This document shows positions 7,265 through 15,332 of a stretch of DNA of 44,721 nucleotides, one piece after another. This DNA is from CAZKXU01 sp964556665 (lineage in GTDB: Bacteria; Bdellovibrionota_C; UBA2361; CAZKXU01). Both the position numbers and the translations under genes were made by a program. The notes below the pieces were generated by a model. The model worked only from the letters and a program-made list of their open reading frames with translations, made no database searches and had not been told where the DNA came from. The stretch covers positions 1-44,721 of the forward strand of contig CAZKXU010000016.1 of the NCBI GenBank assembly GCA_964556665.1, written 5' to 3'. Each line of letters starts with the position of its first letter. Position 1 is the stretch's first letter.

Positions 7265-7723
7265 TTAAGCTAACTCTACCTTACCACCAGCTGCTTCGAT
7301 TTTCTTTCGTGCTGAGGATGAAACCGCACTTACCTTCAATGTGATCCTCTTTTTCAACTCTCCCTGTCCTAAAACTTTAATACCGGCTTTATCCCTTTGC
7401 CCAAGCTTGACTCCTATTTTTTCAAGTGCCTCTTGGTCTATGACATCGCCATCATTAAACAGATTAAGAGTATCGAGGTTAATAACACTGAACCAATTCT
7501 CTCCGATAGAGTCCTTTCTTGAGCGGAATCCAAACTTAGGAATTCTGCGATAAAATGGCATCTGTCCACCTTCGAACCCAGCCCTAGTGCCGCCTCCATT
7601 TCTAGCTGTCTGGCCTTTACCACCTCGACAACAGGTCTTCCCATGACCTGAGCCTTCTCCCCGCCCAACTAATTTTCTGATTTTCCTTGCGCCCTTAGGA
7701 GGTGCTAATTTTGAAAGTTCCAT
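7265..7723 (-). CDS. rplO: 50S ribosomal protein L15 (uL15)
   Basis: Late-assembly large-subunit protein near the central protuberance. It starts MELSKLAPPKGARKIRKLVG at ATG 7723, 152 aa. An upstream in-frame TTG at 7747 adds eight residues not seen in the family and was rejected. The Gly/Arg-rich N-terminus (GRGEGSGHGKTCCRGGKGQ) and FEGGQMPFYRRIPKFGF are diagnostic. The 147-bp gap after rpmD holds a hairpin (7784-7818). Confidence 0.96.
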   Translation of the reverse strand: MELSKLAPPKGARKIRKLVGRGEGSGHGKTCCRGGKGQTARNGGGTRAGFEGGQMPFYRRIPKFGFRSRKDSIGENWFSVINLDTLNLFNDGDVIDQEALEKIGVKLGQRDKAGIKVLGQGELKKRITLKVSAVSSSARKKIEAAGGKVELA

Positions 7724-7783
7724 ATATAAAATCCAACGTAAGTACAAAAGTTTGTGGCGTCACAATAACACGTCATGGGCTGC

Positions 7784-7818
7784 ACTTGAAGTAATCGCAT
7801 GCAACATGCCGCTTCAGT
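7784..7818 (-). other. Stem-loop between rpmD and rplO
   Basis: Inner stem GCATG-CAA-CATGC (7797-7809) and outer stem TGAAG/CTTCA (7787-7791 with 7812-7816) with an asymmetric internal loop. No U-run follows, so the role is unknown (possible RNA processing or attenuation). Confidence 0.4.
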
Positions 7819-7870
7819 CTCTTGGTTAGTACACGCCTCGTTCTAATTTATTAAAGACCCTTACTATAAA

Positions 7871-8059
7871 CTATCGCCCTATCTCTTTAACTTGCACCAA
7901 ATGACAGAGCTTAACAAGCATACCTAAGAGCGCTGCGTTAGGAGCATTAAACTCCTTACTTTTTCCAATTTTACCAAGTCCAAGCGCTTTAAGCTGAAGC
8001 TTAGTACGGCCGGTACGACCCGCTGCACTTCTTACCTGTGTAACTAGAATCTTTGACAT
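7871..8059 (-). CDS. rpmD: 50S ribosomal protein L30 (uL30)
   Basis: A 62-aa large-subunit protein. ATG at 8059 gives MSKILVTQVRSAAGR and has GGAG 7 nt upstream. The in-frame TTG two codons earlier (8065) is less likely. The family pattern VRSAAGRTGRTKLQLKALGLGKIGK is clear, although the usual start is IKVTLVRS-like. It lies 11 bp after rpsE. Confidence 0.95.
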   Translation of the reverse strand: MSKILVTQVRSAAGRTGRTKLQLKALGLGKIGKSKEFNAPNAALLGMLVKLCHLVQVKEIGR

Positions 8060-8070
8060 AACCAAACTCC

Positions 8071-8607
8071 TTAATAAGCTGAATAACCTACGTCCTTCAA
8101 CTGCATTCCTCGCAACTGCGCTACCGCTTGCGGCTCGCGTAGCTGTAAAAAGCCCTTCATAACGGCTTTTAACAAATTATGTGGATTACTCGAACCGATA
8201 CATTTTGTACGGATATCTTTGATACCTGCGGCCTCCACTAGACATCGAACTACGGAACCTGCAATTACTCCCGTACCTGGCGAGCCGGGCTTCAATACGA
8301 CCTCACATGAGCCAAAACTCCCATGCACGTCATGGGCAATCGTGCTTCCTGAAACAGGAATCTTGATCATGCATTTACGTGCTCTTTCTCCACCCTTTCT
8401 GATAGCATCCGGAACCTCTCCAGCCTTGCCTAAGGCATATCCTACTCGGCCTCTGCCGTCTCCGACAACAACCAAAGCATTAAATCCGAAGCGCTTACCA
8501 CCCTTTACAACCTTGGCAACACGGCTAATAGCAACTGTTTTTTCAATTAACTCAGCGCCTTCTTCAGCCTTGACTCGCTTCTTTAAAATCCCGTCTTTTA
8601 TTCCCAT
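8071..8607 (-). CDS. rpsE: 30S ribosomal protein S5 (uS5)
   Basis: Decoding-fidelity protein at the interface of the small-subunit body and head, where it helps unwind mRNA. It is 178 aa. The N-terminal double-stranded RNA-binding-like domain holds KGGKRFGFNALVVVGDGRGR (about 37-56) and the C-terminal domain holds PGTGVIAGSVVRCLVEAAG. It lies between rplR and rpmD, as usual in the spc operon. Confidence 0.97.
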   Translation of the reverse strand: MGIKDGILKKRVKAEEGAELIEKTVAISRVAKVVKGGKRFGFNALVVVGDGRGRVGYALGKAGEVPDAIRKGGERARKCMIKIPVSGSTIAHDVHGSFGSCEVVLKPGSPGTGVIAGSVVRCLVEAAGIKDIRTKCIGSSNPHNLLKAVMKGFLQLREPQAVAQLRGMQLKDVGYSAY

Positions 8608-8627
8608 AGCAATATTTTTACCTAATA

Positions 8628-9038
8628 CTAAAAATGTAATCCTGAGGCACGTGCCCCATCCGCAACTGCCTTAATTCTGCCATGATAGAGAAATCCGTTC
8701 CTATCAAAAACTACCTTAGTGATACTACCTGCTTGAAGCTTCTTTCCTACTACCAAGCCTACTGCTTTTGCTGCAGTGATACTCTTGGTGCTCTTGGACT
8801 TAGAGTGAATTCCTTCAGCATCTACCTTTGAGATCTCTCCAAGCACATCCTTATCTTTTGTACTAGCTGCTGCGAGCACCTTGCCAGTTACATCTGAAAT
8901 TATCTGTGCATATATATGCTTTTCACTTCTAAATACACATAGACGTGGACGCTCATCTGTCCCGAAAATTCGTTTTCTAATTTTAATTTTACGTCTTAGT
9001 CGTGGTGACAACTTTACGTTCTTATTTGCGCCTGACAT
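8628..9038 (-). CDS. rplR: 50S ribosomal protein L18 (uL18)
   Basis: Binds 5S rRNA and with L5 docks it into the large subunit. It is 136 aa, a little longer than the typical 117-122 because of an N-terminal extension (MSGANKNVKLSPRLRRK). Core motifs RPRLCVFRSEKHIYAQIISD and the C-terminal FDRNGFLYHGRIKAVADGAR are standard. It lies 13 bp after rplF. Confidence 0.97.
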   Translation of the reverse strand: MSGANKNVKLSPRLRRKIKIRKRIFGTDERPRLCVFRSEKHIYAQIISDVTGKVLAAASTKDKDVLGEISKVDAEGIHSKSKSTKSITAAKAVGLVVGKKLQAGSITKVVFDRNGFLYHGRIKAVADGARASGLHF

Positions 9039-9051
9039 AGTAATAATCTCC

Positions 9052-9603
9052 TTATGCTGCCTTCTTACCGGTCTTACCTGCTTTTCTTCTTACCTTTTCC
9101 TCAGAAAATTTTATTCCCTTTCCAAGATACGGTTCAGGTGGACGAATTCGTCGTATGCGCGCCGCAAAAATTCCGACTGCACTACGATCTGCGGACTCAA
9201 GGTTGATAGTAGTTCCTTTCTCTATTGCACACTTGATCCCTTCAGGTACTTCAAATTTAACTTCATGCGAGTAGCCTGCAGAAACAATCAGCTCCTTGCC
9301 CTGTACTTTTGCGCCATAGCCCACTCCAACCATCTCTAATGAGCGCTTAAATCCCTGAGAGACACCATTTAGCATATTCTTGATATGCGCCCGTAAGGTT
9401 CCCCAATCAGCGTCAAGCTGTCTGCTCTGTCCAGTTTCGGATAGAGTCAAAAACACCTGTCCGTCCTTAACAGTAACGACAATTCCCTCTTTCACATGCC
9501 CCTGCAACTTTCCCTTAGGACCTTCAATTGAAAGCGTGCTGCCGTTTAAAGCAACCTTTACTCCACTTGGAACTGTTACCGGAAGTTTACCAATTCGCGA
9601 CAT
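9052..9603 (-). CDS. rplF: 50S ribosomal protein L6 (uL6)
   Basis: Large-subunit protein next to the sarcin-ricin loop and the elongation-factor site. It is 183 aa, starts MSRIGKLPVTVPSGVKV, and has the two repeated L6 folds. The second includes VGVGYGAKVQGKELIVSAGYS and the signature PEPYLGKGIKFSEEKVRRKA (about 153-172). It begins 11 bp after rpsH. Confidence 0.98.
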   Translation of the reverse strand: MSRIGKLPVTVPSGVKVALNGSTLSIEGPKGKLQGHVKEGIVVTVKDGQVFLTLSETGQSRQLDADWGTLRAHIKNMLNGVSQGFKRSLEMVGVGYGAKVQGKELIVSAGYSHEVKFEVPEGIKCAIEKGTTINLESADRSAVGIFAARIRRIRPPEPYLGKGIKFSEEKVRRKAGKTGKKAA

Positions 9604-9614
9604 AAATTCACCAA

Positions 9615-10016
9615 CTATGAAATCCTAGCCAATACCTCTCCACCTATGTTCTTTTTACGAGCCTCGATGTCAGACATAATCCCCTGCGAGGTCGAAAGTA
9701 TCGAAACACCCAAGCCACAACTCGTTCTGGAAAGATTCTTAACCGGGGAATAAACACGTCTTCCCGGCCTACTTACTCGATCAAGCCTACCAACAGCAGG
9801 CGCCCCATCAGGATAATACCTAAGCACAACATCATAATGCTTAGCAGCTACATTAGCTGCCGACTTTAGGCTGTATGCTTCAATAAAGCCCTCGGATTTC
9901 AATACATCAAGGACAGCTTTCGACATTTTCGATGCAACCACTGCTACTGAGCGGTGCCCTACACGCTGTGCATTTCTAATTCTAGTAAAAAGATCTGAGA
10001 CTGAATCATTAATCAT
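9615..10016 (-). CDS. rpsH: 30S ribosomal protein S8 (uS8)
   Basis: Central-domain 16S rRNA binding protein and, in E. coli, the translational repressor of the spc operon. It is 133 aa with the N-terminal DSVSDLFTRIRNAQRVGH and the C-terminal RNA-contact block LSRTSCGLGVSILSTSQGIM. It lies 12 bp after rpsN. Confidence 0.97.
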   Translation of the reverse strand: MINDSVSDLFTRIRNAQRVGHRSVAVVASKMSKAVLDVLKSEGFIEAYSLKSAANVAAKHYDVVLRYYPDGAPAVGRLDRVSRPGRRVYSPVKNLSRTSCGLGVSILSTSQGIMSDIEARKKNIGGEVLARIS

Positions 10017-10028
10017 ATATTTCCTATG

Positions 10029-10214
10029 CTACCAACTAGCCTTAATAACTCCTGGGATAAGCCCCTTATGCGCAAAAAGTCGGAAACAGATCCGGCATAA
10101 CATAAATTTACGATACACAGAACGCGGTCTGCCACAGCACTGACAACGAGTATATGCACGCACCTTAAATTTAGGTGTAAGCTTGTTCTTAATTACTAAA
10201 CATTTCTTTGCCAC
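10029..10214 (-). CDS. rpsN: 30S ribosomal protein S14 type Z (uS14), zinc-binding form
   Basis: A 61-aa short S14 with the zinc-ribbon pattern C24-x2-C27 and C40-x2-C43 (RCQCCGRPR, LCRICF). This is the C+ short form found in Gram-positives and several Gram-negative phyla, not the roughly 100-aa cysteine-free form of E. coli. It sits in the small-subunit head. It lies between rplE and rpsH. Confidence 0.97.
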   Translation of the reverse strand: MAKKCLVIKNKLTPKFKVRAYTRCQCCGRPRSVYRKFMLCRICFRLFAHKGLIPGVIKASW

Positions 10215-10265
10215 TATCGTCCCCTAAAAATATATATCTTACGGTTGCGAACTGCTCTTTAGCAA

Positions 10266-10835
10266 TTACTGCCCATCTGCTCCTTGTGCTACATGCTCCT
10301 TACGGAACGGCATACCCATCAGCGTAAGTAGCGCCATTCCTTCCTCATCAGTTTTCGCTGAGGTAACAAAGGTAATATTCATACCTCTAATCTTATCTAG
10401 CTTGTCAATTTCTACTTCCGGAAATACGATCTGCTCTTTGAGGCCTAGAGTATAACTACCACGACCATCAAAACCCTTACGTGGAGTACCGCGAAAGTCA
10501 CGTACACGTGGCAGAGCTACAGATATTAATCGATCCAAAAACTCATACATGCGCGCCTGGCGTAGTGTGACCATACAACCGATCGGAAGCCCCTTACGAA
10601 GCTTAAATGTCGCAATCGATTTTTTGGACTTTGTTACTACCGGCTTCTGACCAGAGATCTGAGTAATTGCGTACTCGACATACTGCATAGCCTTAATGTT
10701 TTGTGTTGTTTCACCAACACCGACATTAATAACAATCTTCTTTAGCTGTGGAACCTGCATCTTGTTGCGATACTTAAACTGCTGCATCAAGGCTGGCACC
10801 ACGCTCTTATTATATGTCTCCTGAAGACGATTCAT
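10266..10835 (-). CDS. rplE: 50S ribosomal protein L5 (uL5)
   Basis: Binds 5S rRNA and contacts the P-site tRNA elbow. It is 189 aa, with conserved blocks KKIVINVGVGETTQNIK (about 32-48), TKSKKSIATFKLRKG and FRGTPRKGFDGRGSYTLGLK. It follows rplX by 24 bp. The 51-bp gap to rpsN shows nothing notable. Confidence 0.98.
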   Translation of the reverse strand: MNRLQETYNKSVVPALMQQFKYRNKMQVPQLKKIVINVGVGETTQNIKAMQYVEYAITQISGQKPVVTKSKKSIATFKLRKGLPIGCMVTLRQARMYEFLDRLISVALPRVRDFRGTPRKGFDGRGSYTLGLKEQIVFPEVEIDKLDKIRGMNITFVTSAKTDEEGMALLTLMGMPFRKEHVAQGADGQ

Positions 10836-10859
10836 ATCACCGCATCTCTAAACTAAAAA

Positions 10860-11231
10860 TTACTTAGCATCAATCTGAACAAACTCTCCGGATGAAGGAT
10901 CTAAATACCCCCGCACCTTTTTGCCGTCCGCCAAAAGCTGTCTTTTAATACGCACACCTGCCTTGATTTTCTCGGCATAGTACATCAAGTTGGAAACATG
11001 TATCGAGCTCTCGACACTTACCTTTTCGGCGCGATCATTCGGATTAGTGCGACGCTTATGGCGTGTTACCATATTTACGCCCTCAACTAACGCACGTGAA
11101 CGCCCTGCCCCAACAAACCGTAGAATCTTCCCAACTTTGCCCTTATTGGGTCGCTTATTTTTATGTCCACCAGCGATTACGATCACTGGATCACCTTTTT
11201 TAAGACTTGTACTTACTGTATTAGTTTCCAT
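10860..11231 (-). CDS. rplX: 50S ribosomal protein L24 (uL24)
   Basis: Assembly-initiator protein that binds the 5' end of 23S rRNA at the tunnel exit. It is 123 aa, a bit longer than usual because of ten extra N-terminal residues before KKGDPVIVIAGGHKNKRPNK (KOW motif). NMVTRHKRRTNPND is the conserved central block. It lies between rplN and rplE. Confidence 0.96.
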   Translation of the reverse strand: METNTVSTSLKKGDPVIVIAGGHKNKRPNKGKVGKILRFVGAGRSRALVEGVNMVTRHKRRTNPNDRAEKVSVESSIHVSNLMYYAEKIKAGVRIKRQLLADGKKVRGYLDPSSGEFVQIDAK

Positions 11232-11289
11232 CTCTTTACTCTTTTAACTAAACGCCTTGCATAGTTAAGCTGCTACGTACTAGCTGCCC

Positions 11290-11661
11290 TTATACAACCT
11301 CAGGAGCCAACGAAATTATCTTCATAAAATTCTTATTTCTAAGTTCACGTGCTACTGGCCCGAAGATACGTGTGCCTTTTGGCTCACCTGTATTTTCATC
11401 AATCAAAACAGCAGCGTTATCATCACACCTGATATAAGATCCATCATCGCGCTTAACTCTCGCGGATGAGCGTACTAACACCGCTCTATGAACTGTTCCC
11501 TTCGCAATTTTCGAGTTTGGAATAGCCTCTTTAATTGCTACTACAATCTGATCGCCTACGGTTGCATAGCGACTACGTGAACCTTTAAGAACCTTCACAC
11601 AGACGGCTTTACGTGCACCGGAGTTGTCAGCAATTATCAAAATAGTCTTCAACTGAACCAT
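11290..11661 (-). CDS. rplN: 50S ribosomal protein L14 (uL14)
   Basis: Large-subunit protein on the subunit interface that forms bridge B8 with 16S rRNA. It is 123 aa, starts MVQLKTILIIADNSGARKAV, and carries the conserved block RDDGSYIRCDDNAAVLID (about 75-92) and GTRIFGPVARELR. It is conventionally the first gene of the spc operon and starts 8 bp after rpsQ here, so there is no room for a dedicated promoter. Confidence 0.98.
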   Translation of the reverse strand: MVQLKTILIIADNSGARKAVCVKVLKGSRSRYATVGDQIVVAIKEAIPNSKIAKGTVHRAVLVRSSARVKRDDGSYIRCDDNAAVLIDENTGEPKGTRIFGPVARELRNKNFMKIISLAPEVV

Positions 11662-11669
11662 ATATCACC

Positions 11670-11942
11670 CTACTCAGCCTTTCTTAATACCTTCACTACC
11701 TTCCAAGATTTGTGCTTACTAATTGGCCTAGTCTCCTCGATCCTAACTAGATCACCGGTCTTGCACTCACTATTTTCATCATGCGCTTGACGACGGCTGC
11801 GACGATTTAAATATTTGCCATATTTAGCATCTTGAATCTGGCGGCTGATGCTAACAACAACTGTTTTCTGCATCTTATTGCTAACAACAACACCTTCCTC
11901 AAATCTTCTAAGCCCGCGATTATTTACCTCTGTACCTGTCAT
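11670..11942 (-). CDS. rpsQ: 30S ribosomal protein S17 (uS17)
   Basis: Small-subunit body protein that binds the 5' domain of 16S rRNA. It is 90 aa. The family block GVVVSNKMQKTVVVSISRQI (about 17-36) and VRIEETRPISKHKSWKVVKV (about 66-85) are clear. It begins 10 bp after rpmC. Confidence 0.97.
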   Translation of the reverse strand: MTGTEVNNRGLRRFEEGVVVSNKMQKTVVVSISRQIQDAKYGKYLNRRSRRQAHDENSECKTGDLVRIEETRPISKHKSWKVVKVLRKAE

Positions 11943-11952
11943 AAGCTCCTAA

Positions 11953-12150
11953 CTAGTTTGCCTTAGCCATTAAAGTATTTATACGTGCAACATTTTTCTT
12001 AAGCTCCTTCAATCTATGAGACTGCTCAAGTTGCTTTGATGCAGCCCTAAAGCGAAGCTTCAAGAGCTCCTCTGCGATCGACTGCAGCTTCTTATTGAGC
12101 TCAACCTTAGAAAGCCCATTTATTTCAACTAAAAAATCCTTGCGCTTCAT
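11953..12150 (-). CDS. rpmC: 50S ribosomal protein L29 (uL29)
   Basis: A 65-aa two-helix protein at the tunnel exit, one of the docking points of trigger factor and SRP. It shows LNKKLQSIAEELLKLRFR and the conserved KKNVARINTLMAK. It lies 17 bp after rplP. Confidence 0.96.
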   Translation of the reverse strand: MKRKDFLVEINGLSKVELNKKLQSIAEELLKLRFRAASKQLEQSHRLKELKKNVARINTLMAKAN

Positions 12151-12167
12151 AAAATCTATCCACCAAC

Positions 12168-12599
12168 CTAAATATTAATCAAACTGGAGCTTCTAACTAC
12201 CACCTTACATTTAAGGGGCATCTTTGCACCTGCTCGGGTCATTGCCTTAACTGCGGAAGCCTTATCTACACCGGTCAATTCATATATCACCCTACCTGGC
12301 CGAATCTCTGCAACCCAGGTTTCAGGGCTACCCTTGCCGCTTCCCATACGTGTTTCTGCCGGTTTAAAAGTCAGAGGCTTATGTGGGAAGATCTTGACCC
12401 ATAGCTTACCACCGCGCTTGATGTAGCGAGCTATAGCGATACGACCAGCTTCGATCTGACGGTCAGTAATCCATCCAGCTTCTGTGGCTCGTAGTCCAAA
12501 CTCACCGAAGTCAAGTTTACATCCGCGATTCTCATTGCCACGCAGATGTCTTACATTTTTCATCTGCTTACGATGTTTTGGCTTTTTTGGTTGCAACAT
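12168..12599 (-). CDS. rplP: 50S ribosomal protein L16 (uL16)
   Basis: Large-subunit protein that helps position the A-site tRNA near the peptidyl-transferase centre. It is 143 aa and starts MLQPKKPKHRKQMK. Conserved blocks are GEFGLRATEAGWITDRQIEA, KRGGKLWVKIFPHKPLT and RMGSGKGSPETWVA. It lies between rpsC and rpmC. Confidence 0.98.
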   Translation of the reverse strand: MLQPKKPKHRKQMKNVRHLRGNENRGCKLDFGEFGLRATEAGWITDRQIEAGRIAIARYIKRGGKLWVKIFPHKPLTFKPAETRMGSGKGSPETWVAEIRPGRVIYELTGVDKASAVKAMTRAGAKMPLKCKVVVRSSSLINI

Positions 12600-12627
12600 A
12601 ACGAACTCGAATAATTATCTAAAAATC

Positions 12628-13290
12628 TTATAATGCCATCGCCTCTACTGTCATCTGTTCGGCTTCTGTAAACTTCTCACCTTTAAAAATCCAGGTCTTA
12701 ACACCGATAATTCCATAGGTAGTATAAGCCTCTGCAGTACCGTAATCGATATCAGCTCGAAGAGTATGAAGCGGCACCCTGCCATCTTTAAATAACTCAG
12801 TTCGAGCAATTTCTGCACCAGCGATACGGCCCTTTACCATTATTTTTATACCCTCGGCACCTGAGCGTTGAGCTCTGCCGCTTGCTTCTTTTACCGCTCT
12901 CCTAAAGTTGACTCTGCGCGCTAGCTGAAATGCTAAATTCTCAGCAACTAATTGTGCATCAATATCAGGCTTCCTAACTTCGATAATATTCAGAGAGACT
13001 TCACGTGATACTAATCGTCTTAAATCACGACGCAAATCCTCTATATCTTTTCCTTTTTTACCGATAACCAATCCTGGCTTAGCAGCAAAAATATTAATTC
13101 TTACCCTAGCTGCTGCTCGCTCGATCTCAATCTTAGCAATACCAGCACTTTCGAGCTTCGCCTTCACAAACTTTCTAATCTTTATATCCTCACCAATGTA
13201 GCGAGCATAGTCACGTGTTGCAAACCATCGTGACTGCCAGGTATCAATAACTCCTAATCTAAATCCTCTTGGATTAACTTTTTGGCCCAT
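12628..13290 (-). CDS. rpsC: 30S ribosomal protein S3 (uS3)
   Basis: Lines the mRNA entry tunnel and takes part in helicase activity on mRNA. It is 220 aa, starts MGQKVNPRGFRLGVIDTWQS, and has a KH domain with IFAAKPGLVIGKKGKDIEDL (about 68-87). The C-terminal domain holds AYTTYGIIGVKTWIFKGE. It follows rplV by 64 bp. Confidence 0.98.
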   Translation of the reverse strand: MGQKVNPRGFRLGVIDTWQSRWFATRDYARYIGEDIKIRKFVKAKLESAGIAKIEIERAAARVRINIFAAKPGLVIGKKGKDIEDLRRDLRRLVSREVSLNIIEVRKPDIDAQLVAENLAFQLARRVNFRRAVKEASGRAQRSGAEGIKIMVKGRIAGAEIARTELFKDGRVPLHTLRADIDYGTAEAYTTYGIIGVKTWIFKGEKFTEAEQMTVEAMAL

Positions 13291-13354
13291 GTTAGAATCT
13301 ATTAACTCCCCAATATAAAACAGAATCTTAAACTAAGATCCATCTTTACTCAAA

Positions 13355-13708
13355 TTAACGGTTCCCCAACTCAATTGTAAAATGAGAGGAGCGCATCCGA
13401 ATCATAAACATCTGTCCTTTTGCGCGTGTAATGCCTCTCTTAATTGTGCGACCGCCATCTACTCGCGCACCGGTCACCCAGAGACCATCTAGTTCTACGC
13501 CTTTCTCCTTAGCGTTTGAAATAGCAGATCGCAAAACTTTCAATGCAATTGCAGCACCCTTTCTAGGGCTGAAGCGCAAAAGCTGAAGCGCTGGCTCAAC
13601 CTGCTTCCCTCGGATCAAGTTGGCTATAAGACGCGCCTTACTCGGAGCAATGCGAATATGCTTAACTGTTGCCGAGGCCAATTTCCGTTTTTCCGTACTT
13701 GCTACCAT
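13355..13708 (-). CDS. rplV: 50S ribosomal protein L22 (uL22)
   Basis: Tunnel-constriction protein whose beta-hairpin lines the exit tunnel. I start it at ATG 13708 (MVASTEKRKLASATVKHIRI, 117 aa), which has GAAGGA about 8 nt upstream and matches normal L22 length. A longer open frame to 13789 adds 27 residues with no family support. The hairpin region GLWVTGARVDGGRTIKRGIT (about 73-92) precedes KGQMFMIRMRSSHFTI. It lies between rpsS and rpsC. Confidence 0.96.
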   Translation of the reverse strand: MVASTEKRKLASATVKHIRIAPSKARLIANLIRGKQVEPALQLLRFSPRKGAAIALKVLRSAISNAKEKGVELDGLWVTGARVDGGRTIKRGITRAKGQMFMIRMRSSHFTIELGNR

Positions 13709-13811
13709 ATATAATCCTTCAATCTTACATCCTACTTCTTGATCACCGTACGAGTACAACCCGCATTCTCGTGCAGCCAACAGCTGCACCTACAATCTTT
13801 AATGATCAATT

Positions 13812-14105
13812 CTACTTAGGAGCTGCGTCAGCACTAGCCTCCTTCTTAGAGGTTGAATGTCCGATAAACTTCCGCGTCGGCGAAAACTCACCTAACTTAT
13901 GACCAACCATGTTCTCGGTCACGAACACTGCGTTAAAAGTTTTTCCATTATGCACAGCAAAAGTTAATCCTACCATCTCTGGCAGAATAGTTGAACGCCG
14001 CGACCAGGTCTTAATGACTCCCTTATGAGCACCGTTCTTTGCACGCTCTATCCACTTCAGGAGACATGCATCAATAAATGGTCCTTTTTTTAACGATCTT
14101 GGCAC
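13812..14105 (-). CDS. rpsS: 30S ribosomal protein S19 (uS19)
   Basis: Small-subunit head protein that pairs with S13 and touches the A-site finger. It is 97 aa, starts MPRSLKKGPFIDACLLKWIE, and carries the conserved HNGKTFNAVFVTENMVGHKL and GEFSPTRKFIGHS. A stem-loop (14140-14171) lies in the gap after rplB. Confidence 0.98.
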   Translation of the reverse strand: MPRSLKKGPFIDACLLKWIERAKNGAHKGVIKTWSRRSTILPEMVGLTFAVHNGKTFNAVFVTENMVGHKLGEFSPTRKFIGHSTSKKEASADAAPK

Positions 14106-14139
14106 AAAACACTCCTATCAAAAATTCAAAACTCAGTCA

Positions 14140-14171
14140 TTAGTCCGTGTTATATTGCACACACAGACTAA
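14140..14171 (-). other. Stem-loop between rplB and rpsS
   Basis: TTAGTC-C-GTGT (14140-14150) pairs with ACAC-A-GACTAA (14161-14171): a 10-bp stem with one C/A mismatch around a 10-nt loop, in the 70-bp gap. No U-run, so a terminator is unlikely. Confidence 0.45.
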
Positions 14172-14175
14172 ATCG

Positions 14176-15009
14176 TTACCGTACACCCTTAGGCCTTCTC
14201 TTAACAATAAATTTATCCGTACGCTTATTCTTACGGGTCTTATATCCCTTAGCTGGCACAGCTGTTCTGCTTACAGGATGACGACCACCATGCGACCTAC
14301 CCTCACCTCCACCTAACGGATGATCAACTGGGTTCTTAGCAATACCACGCACATGAGGACGTCTACCCAACCAACGAGATCTACCAGCTTTACCTATCTC
14401 TGTATTCTTACGATCGGCATTAGATAGTTGGCCAATCGATGCGTAGCAATCAATTAAAATTTTTCGCACCTCGCCAGATGGAAGCTTTACCTGCGCATAC
14501 TCGGTTTCCTTAGCCATAAGCTGAGCTGAGGTACCTGCACCGCGAACAATCTGTCCACCATGACCTTTATACAGCTCAATATTATGAATACTGCTACCTT
14601 CAGGAATATTTTTAAGCGGCAAAGCATTGCCGACCTTAACCTCTGCCTCAGGACCGCTCATCACGGTTTCCCCAGTCTGCAATCCGATCGGGGCTAGAAT
14701 GTATCTCTTCTCACCGTCTGCGTATGCGATCAATGCAATACGAGCGCTACGGTTAGGATCATACTCTACGCCTACTACTTTACCAGGAATACCGACCTTA
14801 TCCCTCTTAAAATCAATCAAACGGAAACGACGCTTATGCCCACCACCCTTATGATCATTGGTCTCGTGCCCGTAATGATTACGTCCACCAGATTTATTGA
14901 TCGGCCTTAGAAGATTTTTTTCCGGATAAGACTTAGTAATCTCAGCAAAATCTGAGACAGTATAAAATCTCTGTCCTGATGTGACCGGCTTTCGCCTTAC
15001 TAGCGCCAT
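14176..15009 (-). CDS. rplB: 50S ribosomal protein L2 (uL2)
   Basis: One of the proteins closest to the peptidyl-transferase centre, needed for subunit association. It is 277 aa with the conserved NDHKGGGHKRRFRLIDFKRD (about 51-70) and the catalytic-site loop AKNPVDHPLGGGEGRSHGGR. In that loop the first His after Asp is kept and the second is Leu, where E. coli has His. It starts 2 bp after rplW ends. Confidence 0.98.
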   Translation of the reverse strand: MALVRRKPVTSGQRFYTVSDFAEITKSYPEKNLLRPINKSGGRNHYGHETNDHKGGGHKRRFRLIDFKRDKVGIPGKVVGVEYDPNRSARIALIAYADGEKRYILAPIGLQTGETVMSGPEAEVKVGNALPLKNIPEGSSIHNIELYKGHGGQIVRGAGTSAQLMAKETEYAQVKLPSGEVRKILIDCYASIGQLSNADRKNTEIGKAGRSRWLGRRPHVRGIAKNPVDHPLGGGEGRSHGGRHPVSRTAVPAKGYKTRKNKRTDKFIVKRRPKGVR

Positions 15010-15011
15010 TT

Positions 15012-15329
15012 TTAAACTCCTTCTATCACGTTAATTGACTGTCCTGGCTTCAGCCGTACATAAGCTTTTCTATACCCTGCTCTACGTCCTGAAGAACGAG
15101 CCGTCTTTTTCGGCTTGCCCATTACGTTCAAAGTCCTTACTGCTGCGACATCTACCTTAAAAATCCTGGTTACAGCAGCGGAGATCTCAGTTTTATCTGC
15201 GTCCTGGTGCACTCTAAATGCTACTACCTGTCCGCTTTCCTTATCTCCAGAATTACCTTTCTCAGTAATTAGCGGAGCTAATATAATTGAATAATCCCGC
15301 GCCGAAGCCTTTTTCCCTACTTTTGCCAT
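15012..15329 (-). CDS. rplW: 50S ribosomal protein L23 (uL23)
   Basis: Tunnel-exit protein and docking site for trigger factor and SRP. It is 105 aa with ILAPLITEKG near the N-terminus and VDVAAVRTLNVMGKPKKT in the RNA-binding half. It is tightly packed between rplD (3-bp gap) and rplB. Confidence 0.97.
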   Translation of the reverse strand: MAKVGKKASARDYSIILAPLITEKGNSGDKESGQVVAFRVHQDADKTEISAAVTRIFKVDVAAVRTLNVMGKPKKTARSSGRRAGYRKAYVRLKPGQSINVIEGV

Positions 15330-15332
15330 AAC

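Noticed and set aside
7724..7747. Upstream TTG start for rplO
   Set aside because: The added residues are not part of L15, and the ATG at 7723 gives the family N-terminus.
13709..13789. 27-residue N-terminal extension of rplV
   Set aside because: A good ribosome site and family length support ATG 13708.
14330..14420. L2 His to Leu change as a sign of a dead gene
   Set aside because: The change is at the second His of the loop and, as far as I recall, occurs in other bacteria. The rest of L2 is intact.
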